Shown: piece after piece, positions 52,669-62,083 of the stretch
Position numbering within the stretch: position 1 is the first letter of the stretch
Layout of the letters: each line of letters starts with the position of its first letter
Origin: Candidatus Omnitrophota bacterium
GTDB taxonomy: Bacteria > Hinthialibacterota > Hinthialibacteria > Hinthialibacterales > JAKPRU01
Direction of reading: 5' to 3'
Assembly: GCA_029570205.1 (NCBI GenBank)
Contig: JAKQSI010000034.1
Location: forward strand, 1-64,000
DNA length: 64,000 nt
Notes under the pieces: generated by a model
The model's input: only the letters and a program-made list of their open reading frames with translations
The model's database searches: none
What the model was told of the DNA's origin: nothing
Made by a program: the position numbers and the translations under genes

Positions 52669-53553
52669 TCACCCCGATCGCGGCTCTCCGCGCAATCCAA
52701 GATACTCCTGCAGCAAGCCGCCTGTCACCACCTCCAGCGCCGGATCTTCCGTGAGTGAAATCCGCAGCGTGTCTCCAATCCCTTCCCTCAACAACACACC
52801 GATTCCGGCCCAGGAATTGATTACTGCCGCACGCCCAAACCCTGCCTCGGTCACGCCCAGGTGCAGCGGATAGACGCACTGTTTCGCCATCCGGCGGTAC
52901 GCCTCGATGGTCAGTTTCGCCGAATTGGCTTTGAGTGAGACAACCAGGTCCCGGCATCCTTCATTCTCGAGAATCTCTAAGGATCGCCTTGCGCTTTCCG
53001 CCAATGCCACCGCTGAATGCGGACCGTATTGCTCCAGAAGATCTTTCTGTAAAGACCCTGCATTTACGCCGACACGAATCGGGATTTTTCGTCGAATGGA
53101 TTCCTGTGCGATTTCACGGATGAGGCCCGGATCGCCGATATTGCCGGGATTGATCCGCAATTTGTGGCAACCTTTCTCCATCGCTGCCAGCGCCAGCGGC
53201 GCATGAAAATGAATATCCGCCACCACGGGTAATGGAGATCCCGCCACAATTTCGCCGAATGGCTCCACAGAATCCCGGTCCGGAACACTGACGCGGGTGA
53301 TATCGCAGCGAAAAGGGCCACAGCGAAGGGCATCTTCCCAAAGGTTCAATTCTTTCAAAACAAGAATCTCGCGTTCGCCGAGGTCCCGTGGATACACACA
53401 GGCGGTGCGCCGAATCTCATCAAGCACTTTCGCTGCGTTGGTTGTCGGCTGCTTGACCATGGTTTGCACACGGATGGGAGCCTGGCCGCCAAGGGCCACA
53501 TCCCGAATACATACGGATCGTGTCGGTCTGCGCGCTTTACAGGTCAGGATCAT
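52669..53553 (-). CDS. IspG-like TIM barrel lacking the Fe-S domain
   Basis: 294 residues matching the barrel of 4-hydroxy-3-methylbut-2-enyl diphosphate synthase (IspG): SVCIRDVALGGQAPIRVQTM, PVVADIHFHAPLALAAM, KLRINPGNIGDPGLIREIA, IRVGVNAGSLQKDLLEQYG, YPLHLGVTEAGFG and EGIGDTLRISLTEDP. IspG normally continues with a [4Fe-4S] domain of about 80-100 residues (CPxCGR...). Here the stop falls exactly where that domain should begin, and I found no continuation in other frames. An insertion of about 35 residues sits near residues 48-85. The start overlaps the O-antigen-ligase stop by four bases. On its own it probably cannot make HMBPP. Confidence 0.8.
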   Translation of the reverse strand: MILTCKARRPTRSVCIRDVALGGQAPIRVQTMVKQPTTNAAKVLDEIRRTACVYPRDLGEREILVLKELNLWEDALRCGPFRCDITRVSVPDRDSVEPFGEIVAGSPLPVVADIHFHAPLALAAMEKGCHKLRINPGNIGDPGLIREIAQESIRRKIPIRVGVNAGSLQKDLLEQYGPHSAVALAESARRSLEILENEGCRDLVVSLKANSAKLTIEAYRRMAKQCVYPLHLGVTEAGFGRAAVINSWAGIGVLLREGIGDTLRISLTEDPALEVVTGGLLQEYLGLRGEPRSG

Positions 53554-55292
53554 GGCCGCCGTTCTTTCTCGATTCGTTCGATCTCTTCTGCCCGTTTCAA
53601 ACAGCGATCCGCTTCCTCACGGTTTCCGATCAGGTACAGGTATCTTGCCCGCTGACGAAGGTACAGGACTTTTTTCGGAAACAGTTCAATGGCGGCCTGA
53701 ATTTCCGCAAGCGCTTCCTCAACATGCCCGGTTTGAGAAAGCGCTTCGGCAAGATCGCCGTGAAAATAAGCCTGGTATGGATTCAACGTTACCGCTTTTC
53801 GAAGAAGAAACAATCCTCTTTCCCGCAAGCCCGGAATACCGGAATCAAAGAGGATCTGCCCGTACTGGTTGCAGATGGCCGCGTCCTGCGGCGTCCATCG
53901 CAAAGCCGTCTCGAAGTATCGGACTGCCGGCTGCTTTACGGTAAGCGCATCGAGTGCGCGTTGATGATTGCTTTTGCCCATATACGGACAGAAAATCAGA
54001 ATCCACCACAGGAATAGCGATATTACGATACCGGGGACGAGAAGAATCAAACGGGGTGAGGGGATCCGCTCGAACCGTTGCCCTGTGCAAAGTCCCTGCA
54101 AAACAAAGAACAGGAACAAAATCTCCGCGATTTCGTTATGAAAATCAATACTGGACAACACTAGAAAAGAAACAAACGAGCCGAATCCCACAACGGATCG
54201 AATGCCCGCTCCTCGGCCTTTCCATCGCAATCCCGTGACAGAGAACCACACCATGGCCAGCAGCCCAATAAGACCGCTTTCGGATGCGGCCCCCAGAAAG
54301 AGATTATGCGGGTAAAGCGATTCGAGTTCCCCCGGCCGAACATACCGGCACGCGAGAAATCGAAACGATTCCAGTCCGGTTCCGTCGGGGAAATGATCCG
54401 CGATCAGCTGCAACGCATGGCGGAAAAAATGAACCCGCGCCAGGATGGTACTTGTTACAAATAACCGTCCTCCGAACGCGGTTCCGCCCCAGAGCGCCAG
54501 AGCGGCAATCCCCACGACAAACGCAGCGCCGCCGATCCACAGCAGTCTTCGCCGCCACGCCCGAAGTTTCCCGCCCAGTCGCCACACCAGCAGGATCGCC
54601 ATGGAAATCAGAAGGACAAGCAGCCCGCTGCGCGAATACGTTCGATAGATGCAGAGCGCCTGAATCACCATCGCCCCTCCGAGCGCGATGCGCTGCCAAC
54701 GCTCGCGGCAATCCGGCCACAACATCACAGCCGCCCACAATGCCAGAATCAAGTACCCCGCCAAATGGTTGGGATTACCGAACCGGCCGAGCGTGCGACC
54801 CGCCTCCAGCGTTTGAATCAGATCGTGTTGCATCACGGGATCGCAGGACAATTCGTTCCGCAGGGATTCGAGAAGATCCGCATAGCCGGCGGACTGGTGC
54901 GATACCGCCTCCATGGACAAAAGAACGGCTCCGGTAATCGCTCCAATAATCAACATTCGCCGACAACGTTCATCAGCAGTGAGCGCCGCCGTAAGGACAT
55001 ACAGCATTGCGCCCAGCAGAAGACGCACGAATTTCTCCTGGGACTGATACGGATAGATGGAGTGAAATACATAAATCAGCGCGGTCACAAGTACGGCACA
55101 AAGCGGATAAAACAACGGGAGACTCGAAAGTCGCCGCCAGGAAATCCCCGGAGAGATGCAAATCAGCAAAAACAAAAGGGGAATCAGGGAACCGTAAAAA
55201 AACCGGGAGGCCGGATGCGACATCTGCGGATAAAGCGGTAATGCCGCCAGAGAGAAGGCAAACAGATATGAGACGAACCTTCGATCGATCAT
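53550..55292 (-). CDS. O-antigen ligase/polymerase-like membrane protein with TPR tail
   Basis: 580 residues with about 12 membrane helices and a C-terminal TPR-like region (about 440-575: YFETALRWTPQDAAICNQYG, YFHGDLAEALSQTGHVEEAL). The Wzy_C signature region has the large periplasmic loop and Arg/His-rich stretch FFRHALQLIADHFPDGTGLE then YPHNLFLGAASESGLIG, where YPHNxFL is characteristic of O-antigen ligases. It transfers or polymerises polysaccharide from undecaprenyl carriers. ATG 55292 is preferred to a TTG at 55304. It overlaps the next gene, the IspG-like barrel. Confidence 0.85.
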   Translation of the reverse strand: MIDRRFVSYLFAFSLAALPLYPQMSHPASRFFYGSLIPLLFLLICISPGISWRRLSSLPLFYPLCAVLVTALIYVFHSIYPYQSQEKFVRLLLGAMLYVLTAALTADERCRRMLIIGAITGAVLLSMEAVSHQSAGYADLLESLRNELSCDPVMQHDLIQTLEAGRTLGRFGNPNHLAGYLILALWAAVMLWPDCRERWQRIALGGAMVIQALCIYRTYSRSGLLVLLISMAILLVWRLGGKLRAWRRRLLWIGGAAFVVGIAALALWGGTAFGGRLFVTSTILARVHFFRHALQLIADHFPDGTGLESFRFLACRYVRPGELESLYPHNLFLGAASESGLIGLLAMVWFSVTGLRWKGRGAGIRSVVGFGSFVSFLVLSSIDFHNEIAEILFLFFVLQGLCTGQRFERIPSPRLILLVPGIVISLFLWWILIFCPYMGKSNHQRALDALTVKQPAVRYFETALRWTPQDAAICNQYGQILFDSGIPGLRERGLFLLRKAVTLNPYQAYFHGDLAEALSQTGHVEEALAEIQAAIELFPKKVLYLRQRARYLYLIGNREEADRCLKRAEEIERIEKERRP

Positions 55293-55353
55293 TTCAAGCA
55301 ACAATTTGTTTCGGTTCTCCGATTGTAGTCATTCCATCGTAGAGATTGAACCG

Positions 55354-56496
55354 TCATGCGGATATTCGTATTTTGGAAGGGTTCTCTTGATCGGTTTTCC
55401 ATTCGTAAAGAAGAAACAATAGAACGGCGGTAATGGAAAGGACCAACGGCCAAAGCGCGAGGGGCGATTGGAGATACAGCGCCGCAACAACCGCCGAAAC
55501 CCAATAACGTGAGAAAGACAATCGGTTCTCAAACAATTGCAGCCCCCGACAGACCAGCGGCAGGATGACCGGAAAAGCGTAAAAAAGCAGTCGGTGGACA
55601 TCGACTGCGACCGTCATGGGTAATAAAACAAAAACGAGATGGACCGCAATTATTAGAAGATCCCGCAGGCCCAACCCCATTATCCCCAGAACCGCCCAGG
55701 GTAGCAGCTGACCGAACAACCATCGCAGAATCTCTTGATCGAGAAGAATGGCGAAGCCGCGCTCCCGATAAAACCGAACGGTCTCCCGTATGTTGTCGGC
55801 CATGATGGAGGAATGAGTGTAGCCGATTCCGACATCGACAATCCGGGGCCAGCAGAATTCGATCAGGAATGACGCAATTACGGCGGGGGCTATGCAGGCC
55901 ACAAACAGAAGTAGCCGCTTGACTCGAAAGGGATATTCTACAAATGCAACCGCCGCAACGGGAATCAGAAAAAGAGTCTGCTCGCGGTTTACAGTCCCCA
56001 GAAACAATGCGGCTCCAGTTAATGCGTCGAGCCGGTGCCTCAGTCCGAAAAAGAACAGGACGTACGCCAGGAATGCCAGGGGATCGACAAACCAATAATT
56101 AGCGAAACAGAACTTCAGAGTCTGCGAACAGTAGAACAGGATTAAACCGATTCCGCTCAGACGTTGGGATACTCCCCAACTTCTCAGCAGGAAAAACAAG
56201 GCCGCGCCGCACAAATATAAAGCGCCTGTCGTAACGATTCGAAAACCCGTGTCGATGTCGAACGGGAGAAGAAACACGAGAAATGGAGTAAATAATCGTC
56301 TGCCGTACGGATAGATTTTTAACGTGAGCGGAGAAAAAGCCATTTCCCGGTACACCGAGACAGGACACCGGTCGGAGGGCGGGACCAGTCTCCACAGAAC
56401 GACCATGCACATTGCCGCAAGGCCCAACGCGAGGAGGAAATCGGACCGGCCGAATACCGGCAATCGCTTCCGGTCAGTGGAAATCTTTGCGGACAA
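55354..56496 (-). CDS. Multi-pass membrane protein of unknown function
   Basis: 380 residues with about ten predicted helices. There is a periplasmic-type loop after the first helix (RCPVSVYREMAFSPLTLKIY), and the strings NYWFVDPLAFLAYVL and GTVNREQTLFLIPVAAVA resemble GT-C-type membrane proteins (Asn-Arg-Glu after a helix). The family cannot be named with confidence. The start is TTG 56496 with GGAG 8 bases upstream. Its 5' end overlaps the end of the upstream gene by 23 bases, so expression is coupled. Confidence 0.65.
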   Translation of the reverse strand: MSAKISTDRKRLPVFGRSDFLLALGLAAMCMVVLWRLVPPSDRCPVSVYREMAFSPLTLKIYPYGRRLFTPFLVFLLPFDIDTGFRIVTTGALYLCGAALFFLLRSWGVSQRLSGIGLILFYCSQTLKFCFANYWFVDPLAFLAYVLFFFGLRHRLDALTGAALFLGTVNREQTLFLIPVAAVAFVEYPFRVKRLLLFVACIAPAVIASFLIEFCWPRIVDVGIGYTHSSIMADNIRETVRFYRERGFAILLDQEILRWLFGQLLPWAVLGIMGLGLRDLLIIAVHLVFVLLPMTVAVDVHRLLFYAFPVILPLVCRGLQLFENRLSFSRYWVSAVVAALYLQSPLALWPLVLSITAVLLFLLYEWKTDQENPSKIRISA

Positions 56497-57160
56497 AATA
56501 GGCGCTCCGGGTGTAATCGTAAAAATAAACGGAATGAATCAATAGAAAACCGGGGCGGTCCGCCGGCATCATCACGGCAAAGGCATCATAGTCGCCCAGG
56601 CGTTTCCCCGAATCTTTCAGATTAATGATTGACGGAAGTATAAGGCGTACGCCAAGTTCGGTCTGGGGATACAGCTCCTGTCGATATCCGCTGAAGAAAC
56701 CGATTTCTTTCTGCTCGTTCAGACAACAGAAACCCACCCGGGACGCTGGGGAACCCGTGTACGCGAGCAAGAAAATGATTCCTACCATTTCCGGTTCCTC
56801 GGGCAATCCCAATGCCTTACGGTCCACAGCAATCCATTGCCGGACACCATTCCGGGATTCGATACTCAACATGGGAGTTCCATCGGATGCCTCAACCGAT
56901 GGGATTCCATCCTGATAGCCGCTACAAAAGACTGCGGATGGATTCTGTTCGATAAAAGGAATCGGTTGGAAGGATCCGAGAAGCCTGGGCCGCGCCCAAT
57001 ATCCGAGAACAAACAGCACACATAACCAAAGTCCAAGTGCACCGATTGAACAATACGATAGTCGAGTTATCCAAATCCGAACGACCTGTGGAACGGATGG
57101 CTGGTTCACGGAGGCTGCCTCGAGAACGGTGATGTGTATTCCACCTTGGAACTTTCCCAT
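56474..57160 (-). CDS. Membrane-anchored protein of unknown function
   Basis: About 228 residues from ATG 57160 with one hydrophobic helix (about 32-54, LSYCSIGALGLWLCVLFVLG) and an extracytoplasmic region rich in beta strands (VGIIFLLAYTGSPASRVGFC, QTELGVRLILPSIINLKDSG). Starts at 57214 (ATG) and 57268 (TTG) are possible, as none has a convincing ribosome site. It is the first gene of the minus-strand membrane run and overlaps its follower. Function unknown. Confidence 0.55.
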   Translation of the reverse strand: MGKFQGGIHITVLEAASVNQPSVPQVVRIWITRLSYCSIGALGLWLCVLFVLGYWARPRLLGSFQPIPFIEQNPSAVFCSGYQDGIPSVEASDGTPMLSIESRNGVRQWIAVDRKALGLPEEPEMVGIIFLLAYTGSPASRVGFCCLNEQKEIGFFSGYRQELYPQTELGVRLILPSIINLKDSGKRLGDYDAFAVMMPADRPGFLLIHSVYFYDYTRSAYFVRKDFH

Positions 57161-57326
57161 GTTTACGATACATGATACAAGCCTGCATGTTGAAGCCTCC
57201 AACGTGGAGGAAACCATATCCGACAGACGGTCCTTTCGATAGGATGGCCCTATGCAGGCCTTTCCCAAACATTGAGCACGCTCATCGTCTCTGCTATCCT
57301 ATGTCCCTGGAATCAGGAGGAGAGTT

Positions 57327-57515
57327 ATGTCGAATCTGCTGGAAAAGAACGAGGCACACAGGTTGATCGACCGGATGCCGCCAAACGCGACGTGGGATGA
57401 TCTCATGCGGGAAATCTATGTCCGCGAGGCAATCGAGCGGGGGCTTGCAGACAGTGAGGCCGGACGAACAATAGATGTCAAGGACGTCCGGGCAAAATAC
57501 GGCGTGCCCGAATGA
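57327..57515 (+). CDS. Antitoxin of a ParE-type module
   Basis: 62 residues. The sequence pattern (LIDRMPPNATWDDLMREIYV, IERGLADSEAGRTIDVKDVR, KYGVPE) is typical of small antitoxins that accompany RelE/ParE toxins and neutralise them by wrapping the toxin. The last codons overlap the toxin start (ATGA), so the two are translationally coupled. The ribosome site AGGAGG precedes the ATG. Confidence 0.8.
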   Translation: MSNLLEKNEAHRLIDRMPPNATWDDLMREIYVREAIERGLADSEAGRTIDVKDVRAKYGVPE

Positions 57516-57811
57516 GAGTCCACTGGACCAATACGGCTCCGGAACACCTGGAAGCAATCCATGATTACATTGCGCGAGATTCCACAACGTATGCCAGGCA
57601 ATTGGTTCATCGCCTGACCCGTAAGTCCCAACAGATTGTGAATTTTCCATTCTCCGGACGCAAGGTTCCGAAATACGACTCGGACCGGACTCGCGAAGTG
57701 ATCGAGTTCCCGTATCGAATCATTTATTTCATCAAGTCAGACCGGATCGATGTTCTTGCCGTGATCCACGGAGCAAGGGATATTCTTCAAACGCCGGAAG
57801 AATGTGACTGA
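57512..57811 (+). CDS. RelE/ParE-family toxin
   Basis: 99 residues. The ParE-type features are VHWTNTAPEHLEAIHDYIAR near the start, the central PFSGRKVPKYDSDRTREVIE, and the C-terminal strands YRIIYFIKSDRIDVLAVIHG. ParE toxins poison DNA gyrase, whereas close RelE relatives cut mRNA on the ribosome. The FSGRxVPEY-like pattern favours the ParE branch, without proof of target. Confidence 0.88.
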   Translation: MRVHWTNTAPEHLEAIHDYIARDSTTYARQLVHRLTRKSQQIVNFPFSGRKVPKYDSDRTREVIEFPYRIIYFIKSDRIDVLAVIHGARDILQTPEECD

Positions 57812-57861
57812 GCCTTGGAAGTCGGCGCTTATCCTGCTTGTTCGGCAACCAGAACTGTGCC

Positions 57862-59301
57862 ATGCAACCAAATAACAACCACATCGTCCTTATCAGGCCG
57901 CCCACGGGTGCGCCACGGCTTTCGTTTTTGTCCCTTCAGCCGCCGATCAACCTGGCTTATCTCGCCGCGGCGGTCCGTCCGGCCAATTTCCAGGTGGAAA
58001 TCTGGGACTACGGGATGGATCCTTTCAGCCGGGATGATCTGGAAATGCGCGCGCAGCGGTTCCGTCCCGGCCTTGTGGGAATCTCCTGTCTCACACCGAC
58101 CATTCCGTTCGGTTATGAAATCGCTACGGCGGTTAAGGAGATCTCACCGGATACCAAGGTTGTTATGGGCGGTTCGCATTCCAGCGCGCTTCCGCAGCAG
58201 ACCCTGGAGGAATGCCCGGCGCTGGATGCGGTCGTTGTGGGAGAAGGAGAGCAAACGTTTCTGGAATGCGCGGAACGGGTGCGCTCCGGCAATTCCCTCG
58301 TGGGCTGCGCGGGGTTGGCACACAGACAGGGGGGCAGCCTCATCGTAGAGCCGCCTCGACCGTTGGTTTCCTCGCTGGATGAGTTGTCGTTTCCGGCGCG
58401 GGAATTGCTGGATCACGAAAGGTATTCAAAGGTACAGCATTCTCGCGGTATTTCGGAACAATTCGGCCCGCAGACGGAGATCTTCACCTCCAGAGGATGT
58501 CCGGGCCGGTGCATTTTCTGTGCGGTAAATGTCAACTACGGCTCTCGCGTGCGGTTTCGGAGCGTAGAGAATGTCTTGGCGGAGGTGGAAGAATGCCAAC
58601 GGTGTTTCGGTATTCGGCATTTCATTATCCAGGATGATACGTTCAATCTTCGGGAAAGCCGTGTCGCAGACCTCATGCGCGGATTTCGTAAACTGGGGGT
58701 CCCGTCGTTCTCGTGTGATGCGCGAGTGGATACGGTCAGCCGCGAAATGCTGGCGGAAATGGCGCGATCCGGTTGCCGAAAAATCTCGTTTGGGGTGGAA
58801 TCCGGCAGTCCGCGCATTCTTGCGCTGAATGGGAAAGGAATCTTGCGGGATCAGGTTGTGCGGGCGTTCGCATGGGCACGCGAGGTCGGCATCGAACTGC
58901 TGGAAGCAACATTCATGATCGGGAGTCATCCCGATGAGACGGAGGAGGATCTGCGTCAGACGCAGGATTTGATCCGCGAGATCCGACCGGACATCCTGTT
59001 CTGCTCCGTGGCGGTTCCGTATCCGGGAACGGAATTGCGCAATCTCCTGCAGCAGGCCGATTGTTACCCTTCCGAGGAACATTGGGAACATTTCGCGATG
59101 TTCACAAACACCCCGGTCTGGCGGACTTTTCATTTCTCCCCGGAGGAGCTGGTGCGCGCGCGAGACAGAGCGCTTCGGTCCTATTATCTCACGCCACGAT
59201 ACCTTTTGGGTCGGTTGGGAAAATTGCGTAGCGGAACAGAAGCGAAATACTGGATTCGCGCGGGGATGGATTATCTTCGAGCGACATTCCGGGGCCGTTA
59301 A
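57862..59301 (+). CDS. B12-binding-domain radical SAM protein, second copy
   Basis: 479 residues. An N-terminal cobalamin-type Rossmann domain (SLQPPINLAYLAAAVRPANF, VMGGSHSSALPQQTLEECP, VVVGEGEQTF) precedes the radical SAM motif SRGCPGRCIFCAV at about residue 215. The barrel continues with VESGSPRILALNGKG and FMIGSHPDETEEDLRQT. It shares layout, the FPARELLD element and the C-terminal pattern with 19457-20872, so the two are paralogues. Substrate unknown. ATG 57862 is preferred to TTG 57838. Its stop overlaps that of the convergent cyclase gene. Confidence 0.86.
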   Translation: MQPNNNHIVLIRPPTGAPRLSFLSLQPPINLAYLAAAVRPANFQVEIWDYGMDPFSRDDLEMRAQRFRPGLVGISCLTPTIPFGYEIATAVKEISPDTKVVMGGSHSSALPQQTLEECPALDAVVVGEGEQTFLECAERVRSGNSLVGCAGLAHRQGGSLIVEPPRPLVSSLDELSFPARELLDHERYSKVQHSRGISEQFGPQTEIFTSRGCPGRCIFCAVNVNYGSRVRFRSVENVLAEVEECQRCFGIRHFIIQDDTFNLRESRVADLMRGFRKLGVPSFSCDARVDTVSREMLAEMARSGCRKISFGVESGSPRILALNGKGILRDQVVRAFAWAREVGIELLEATFMIGSHPDETEEDLRQTQDLIREIRPDILFCSVAVPYPGTELRNLLQQADCYPSEEHWEHFAMFTNTPVWRTFHFSPEELVRARDRALRSYYLTPRYLLGRLGKLRSGTEAKYWIRAGMDYLRATFRGR

Positions 59302-60659
59302 GCAGGATCTTGTTTTGTCTCCTGCCCCATCTTTGTCAGGCGCATCAGCCCGCGCTCGATTTTCCGCTGGTCGGCGTTCTCCCGCAGTTGTCGTTCCGTT
59401 CGGTGCCAGATGACCTTGTAAACATCTTGGGGTTCTTCAACCCCTTTCATCTTGAAGGTATCCACAAATCGCATGTCATACCGATCCTCTTCTTCGAGAA
59501 TCTCGTATAAGGCTTTCGAGAGGTAAATGTCATCGGCTTGCGCTACCCCTTGAACGCCCTTTCCGATGCCCAAGTCCACTGTTTGCACAATTTCTTTGCG
59601 CTGGCGAACCACATCACCGATGTGAACACCGATTGCGGCCCGGACATGCTTCTTCGCATCCAGGACGCTGTTTCGGCGAAACAGAAGCGCCTGTATCTCA
59701 ATGGCGGCATCAACGGCACGATCCGGCTGTTTTCCGGGGAAACAGGCCATTACCTGATCGCCCTCTCCGGATTCCAGGTAGGTCGCACCATGTTTTAGCA
59801 GAACCGGCTCGACGATATTGCGATAATCCTTAATCAGTTCGTTCCCCATGCGGTCGCCAAGCGTCCAGAACTTCTTACTGGACTCGCTGACATCAATATA
59901 GAAGATAGCGTGCCGTTCCCTGTATCCCTCCACGGTCCCACCGGATGGCGCTTCATGCTCCACCTCGACGATCACGTCCGCCCAGTTGAACAAATACAGA
60001 TCCTGAGGAACCGGGATGTTTTTCACCTGCGCAGTTCGAGCAAACAGGATGGGATATCGTTCGTTTTTGCACAGGGCATTGTAGATTGGTTTGGACAGGA
60101 AGATCTGTCCCGGTTTCGCCTCTGTCTGAACCCGTTTGGCGAGATTGCAGGCGTTGGATTGTTGCAGCTCCCCCCGATCATAAACCACATCGCCGAAATG
60201 GATTCCGATGGACGGAATGAGATGTTTGGCACCTTCATGGGGTGGGTCCCACGCCATCAGAATGTGCTGAACCTCCAACGCGGCCTCTGCGGCCTCTTCC
60301 GGTTTTTCGAAACACACTACAACCTGTGACCCTTCCGAGTTGGAGATATAGGTCGCATCATGCCGCTGCAAAACAGGGCGAATGACCTGCTGAAACTCTC
60401 GCAAAACCAGCACAGGAGTTTCCTCATTAATCAGCCACAATTCCTTGGATGACTCGGAAACATCAATGAACATAATCGCCCACTTGCGGACGAATTTTTC
60501 ACGATAGATCTGCTCGGACCGCCTTCCGGCCTCCAATGCCGCATACAGTTTCGCGGTCATTGGATCCTCAGGTTGTTTCTCGCCGGGTTTTCTCAGATTG
60601 CGTTCGTCTAAGACAGGTTGTTTTTTCTTGTGGATGGAGAGATTTCGTTCGTCCAACAT
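59298..60659 (-). CDS. Protein with two class III nucleotide-cyclase-like domains
   Basis: 453 residues, apparently cytosolic. The N-terminus repeats LDERNL twice. Domain 1 (about 60-230) has the first metal Asp in MFIDVSESSKEL, but the second metal Asp site is Ser (EGSQVVVCF); it keeps the transition-state Asn and Arg (NACNLAKRVQ). Domain 2 (about 250-425) keeps both metal Asp (FYIDVSESSKKF, EGDQVMACF) but lacks the Asn/Arg pair (LGIGKGVQGVA). This complementary split mirrors the C1/C2 arrangement of animal adenylyl cyclases, in reversed order. The base-specifying Lys appears absent, so the substrate is open. Confidence 0.75.
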   Translation of the reverse strand: MLDERNLSIHKKKQPVLDERNLRKPGEKQPEDPMTAKLYAALEAGRRSEQIYREKFVRKWAIMFIDVSESSKELWLINEETPVLVLREFQQVIRPVLQRHDATYISNSEGSQVVVCFEKPEEAAEAALEVQHILMAWDPPHEGAKHLIPSIGIHFGDVVYDRGELQQSNACNLAKRVQTEAKPGQIFLSKPIYNALCKNERYPILFARTAQVKNIPVPQDLYLFNWADVIVEVEHEAPSGGTVEGYRERHAIFYIDVSESSKKFWTLGDRMGNELIKDYRNIVEPVLLKHGATYLESGEGDQVMACFPGKQPDRAVDAAIEIQALLFRRNSVLDAKKHVRAAIGVHIGDVVRQRKEIVQTVDLGIGKGVQGVAQADDIYLSKALYEILEEEDRYDMRFVDTFKMKGVEEPQDVYKVIWHRTERQLRENADQRKIERGLMRLTKMGQETKQDPA

Positions 60660-60749
60660 GATAACCGCGCCTCATTCGCGGGAATAAACGATCTTTTGGT
60701 GTTTGTAAATAATTTTGACACCGGCTCCCGCGAAATACAAGCCTGAGAG

Positions 60750-61805
60750 TCAACCGCGGATGGAAACCCCGGCCGCAGGATGCTGTTCACCGGGAGCGGC
60801 GGCTGCCACCCCCTGCGGTTCGTACAGCAGGCAGCGCACCTGCCGCCCATCTTCAAGGGTCCGCAGTTCCGGCTCGATTTGCGAACAGCGCTCCATGCGC
60901 TGTTCGCAGCGCGGATGAAAACGGCAGCCGGGTGGGTAGCGCAACGGGCTGGGAACCGCTCCCTCGATTACATGCAACGGTTCCCCGGGTTGCGCATCCA
61001 GCCGTGGGATAGAGCGGAGCAATCCGCGCGTGTATGGGTGCAGAGGGTCGGCAAAGATCGGATGCACCGGCGCTTCCTCAACAATCTTCCCCGCATACAT
61101 TACCGCCACCCGATCGGCAACCTCGGCGATCACTCCCAAGTCGTGCGTGATCAGGATGATCCCCGCATCCATTCGTTTCTTGAGGTCCTCCATCAGGGCC
61201 AGAATCTGCGCCTGCACAGTAACATCGAGGGCTGTGGTCGGTTCATCGGCAATCAGCAGGTCGGGACTGCACGCAAGCGCCATGGCGATCATCACCCGCT
61301 GGCGCATTCCGCCCGACAGTTGGTGCGGATATTCATTCGCCCGCCGGCGGGGTTCCGGGATGCGCACCTTTTCCATCATCTCGACCGCAGCCTCAAACGC
61401 CTCCTGGCGACTCATTTTCCGGTGTATCCGAAACACCTCGGCAATCTGGTCTCCCACAGTGAACACCGGATTGAGAGCGGTCATGGGTTCCTGAAAAATC
61501 AGGGAGATGGCATTTCCGCGAATTTTGCGCATCTCGCGTTCGGAAAGAGTGAGAAGATCATTCCCCCGAAAGAAAATTTGTCCGTTCACAATCCGCCCGG
61601 GTGGAGACGGTATCAGACGCAGAATGGAAAGTGCGGTGACACTTTTCCCGCAGCCCGATTCCCCCACCAATCCCAGGGTCTCGCCGCGCCGGACGCCGAA
61701 TGTGACTCCATCTACCGCTCGGCAGACCCCATCGCCGGTATAGAAATACGTGTGCAAATCCCGAACATCCAGGAGGAATCTGGTTGTCTTTTCCGGTTCG
61801 TTCAT
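60750..61805 (-). CDS. Dipeptide/oligopeptide ABC transporter ATP-binding protein
   Basis: 351 residues of the OppD/DppD type. Walker A is [11 protein letters not shown], the signature [17 protein letters not shown], Walker [13 protein letters not shown] and the switch His in ILITHDLG. The C-terminal peptide-transporter extension with its four-Cys cluster region ([16 protein letters not shown]) is present, which can hold an Fe-S cluster. ATG 61805 has GGAG upstream. Neither the partner ATPase nor the permeases are adjacent: pheT lies 279 bases upstream and the cyclase-like gene follows downstream. Confidence 0.92.
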   Translation of the reverse strand: MNEPEKTTRFLLDVRDLHTYFYTGDGVCRAVDGVTFGVRRGETLGLVGESGCGKSVTALSILRLIPSPPGRIVNGQIFFRGNDLLTLSEREMRKIRGNAISLIFQEPMTALNPVFTVGDQIAEVFRIHRKMSRQEAFEAAVEMMEKVRIPEPRRRANEYPHQLSGGMRQRVMIAMALACSPDLLIADEPTTALDVTVQAQILALMEDLKKRMDAGIILITHDLGVIAEVADRVAVMYAGKIVEEAPVHPIFADPLHPYTRGLLRSIPRLDAQPGEPLHVIEGAVPSPLRYPPGCRFHPRCEQRMERCSQIEPELRTLEDGRQVRCLLYEPQGVAAAAPGEQHPAAGVSIRG

Positions 61806-62083
61806 CTTCACTCCAAGGCGCGGCAAAAGAACCGCCGGCAAGAAGCCTGAGAACAGCAGTATCCTGAGCAACATCGAGGGGGTCAAGGCGTGCGGGTCCT
61901 TGACGCCTGGAAATCGGTCGCGCCGTGCCGGTGGAGAAGGAGCCAATCGCCTGCCCGGGGAATTCCGTCAGGATGTCTCAAAGATATTGAATTTACACTC
62001 AAGGATTGGGGACGATAAAAACGTGAGGCCGTTCACCCCCTCCCTCTGTGTCTTCCGCCGATGTGCGGGAACACCATGCGCCC

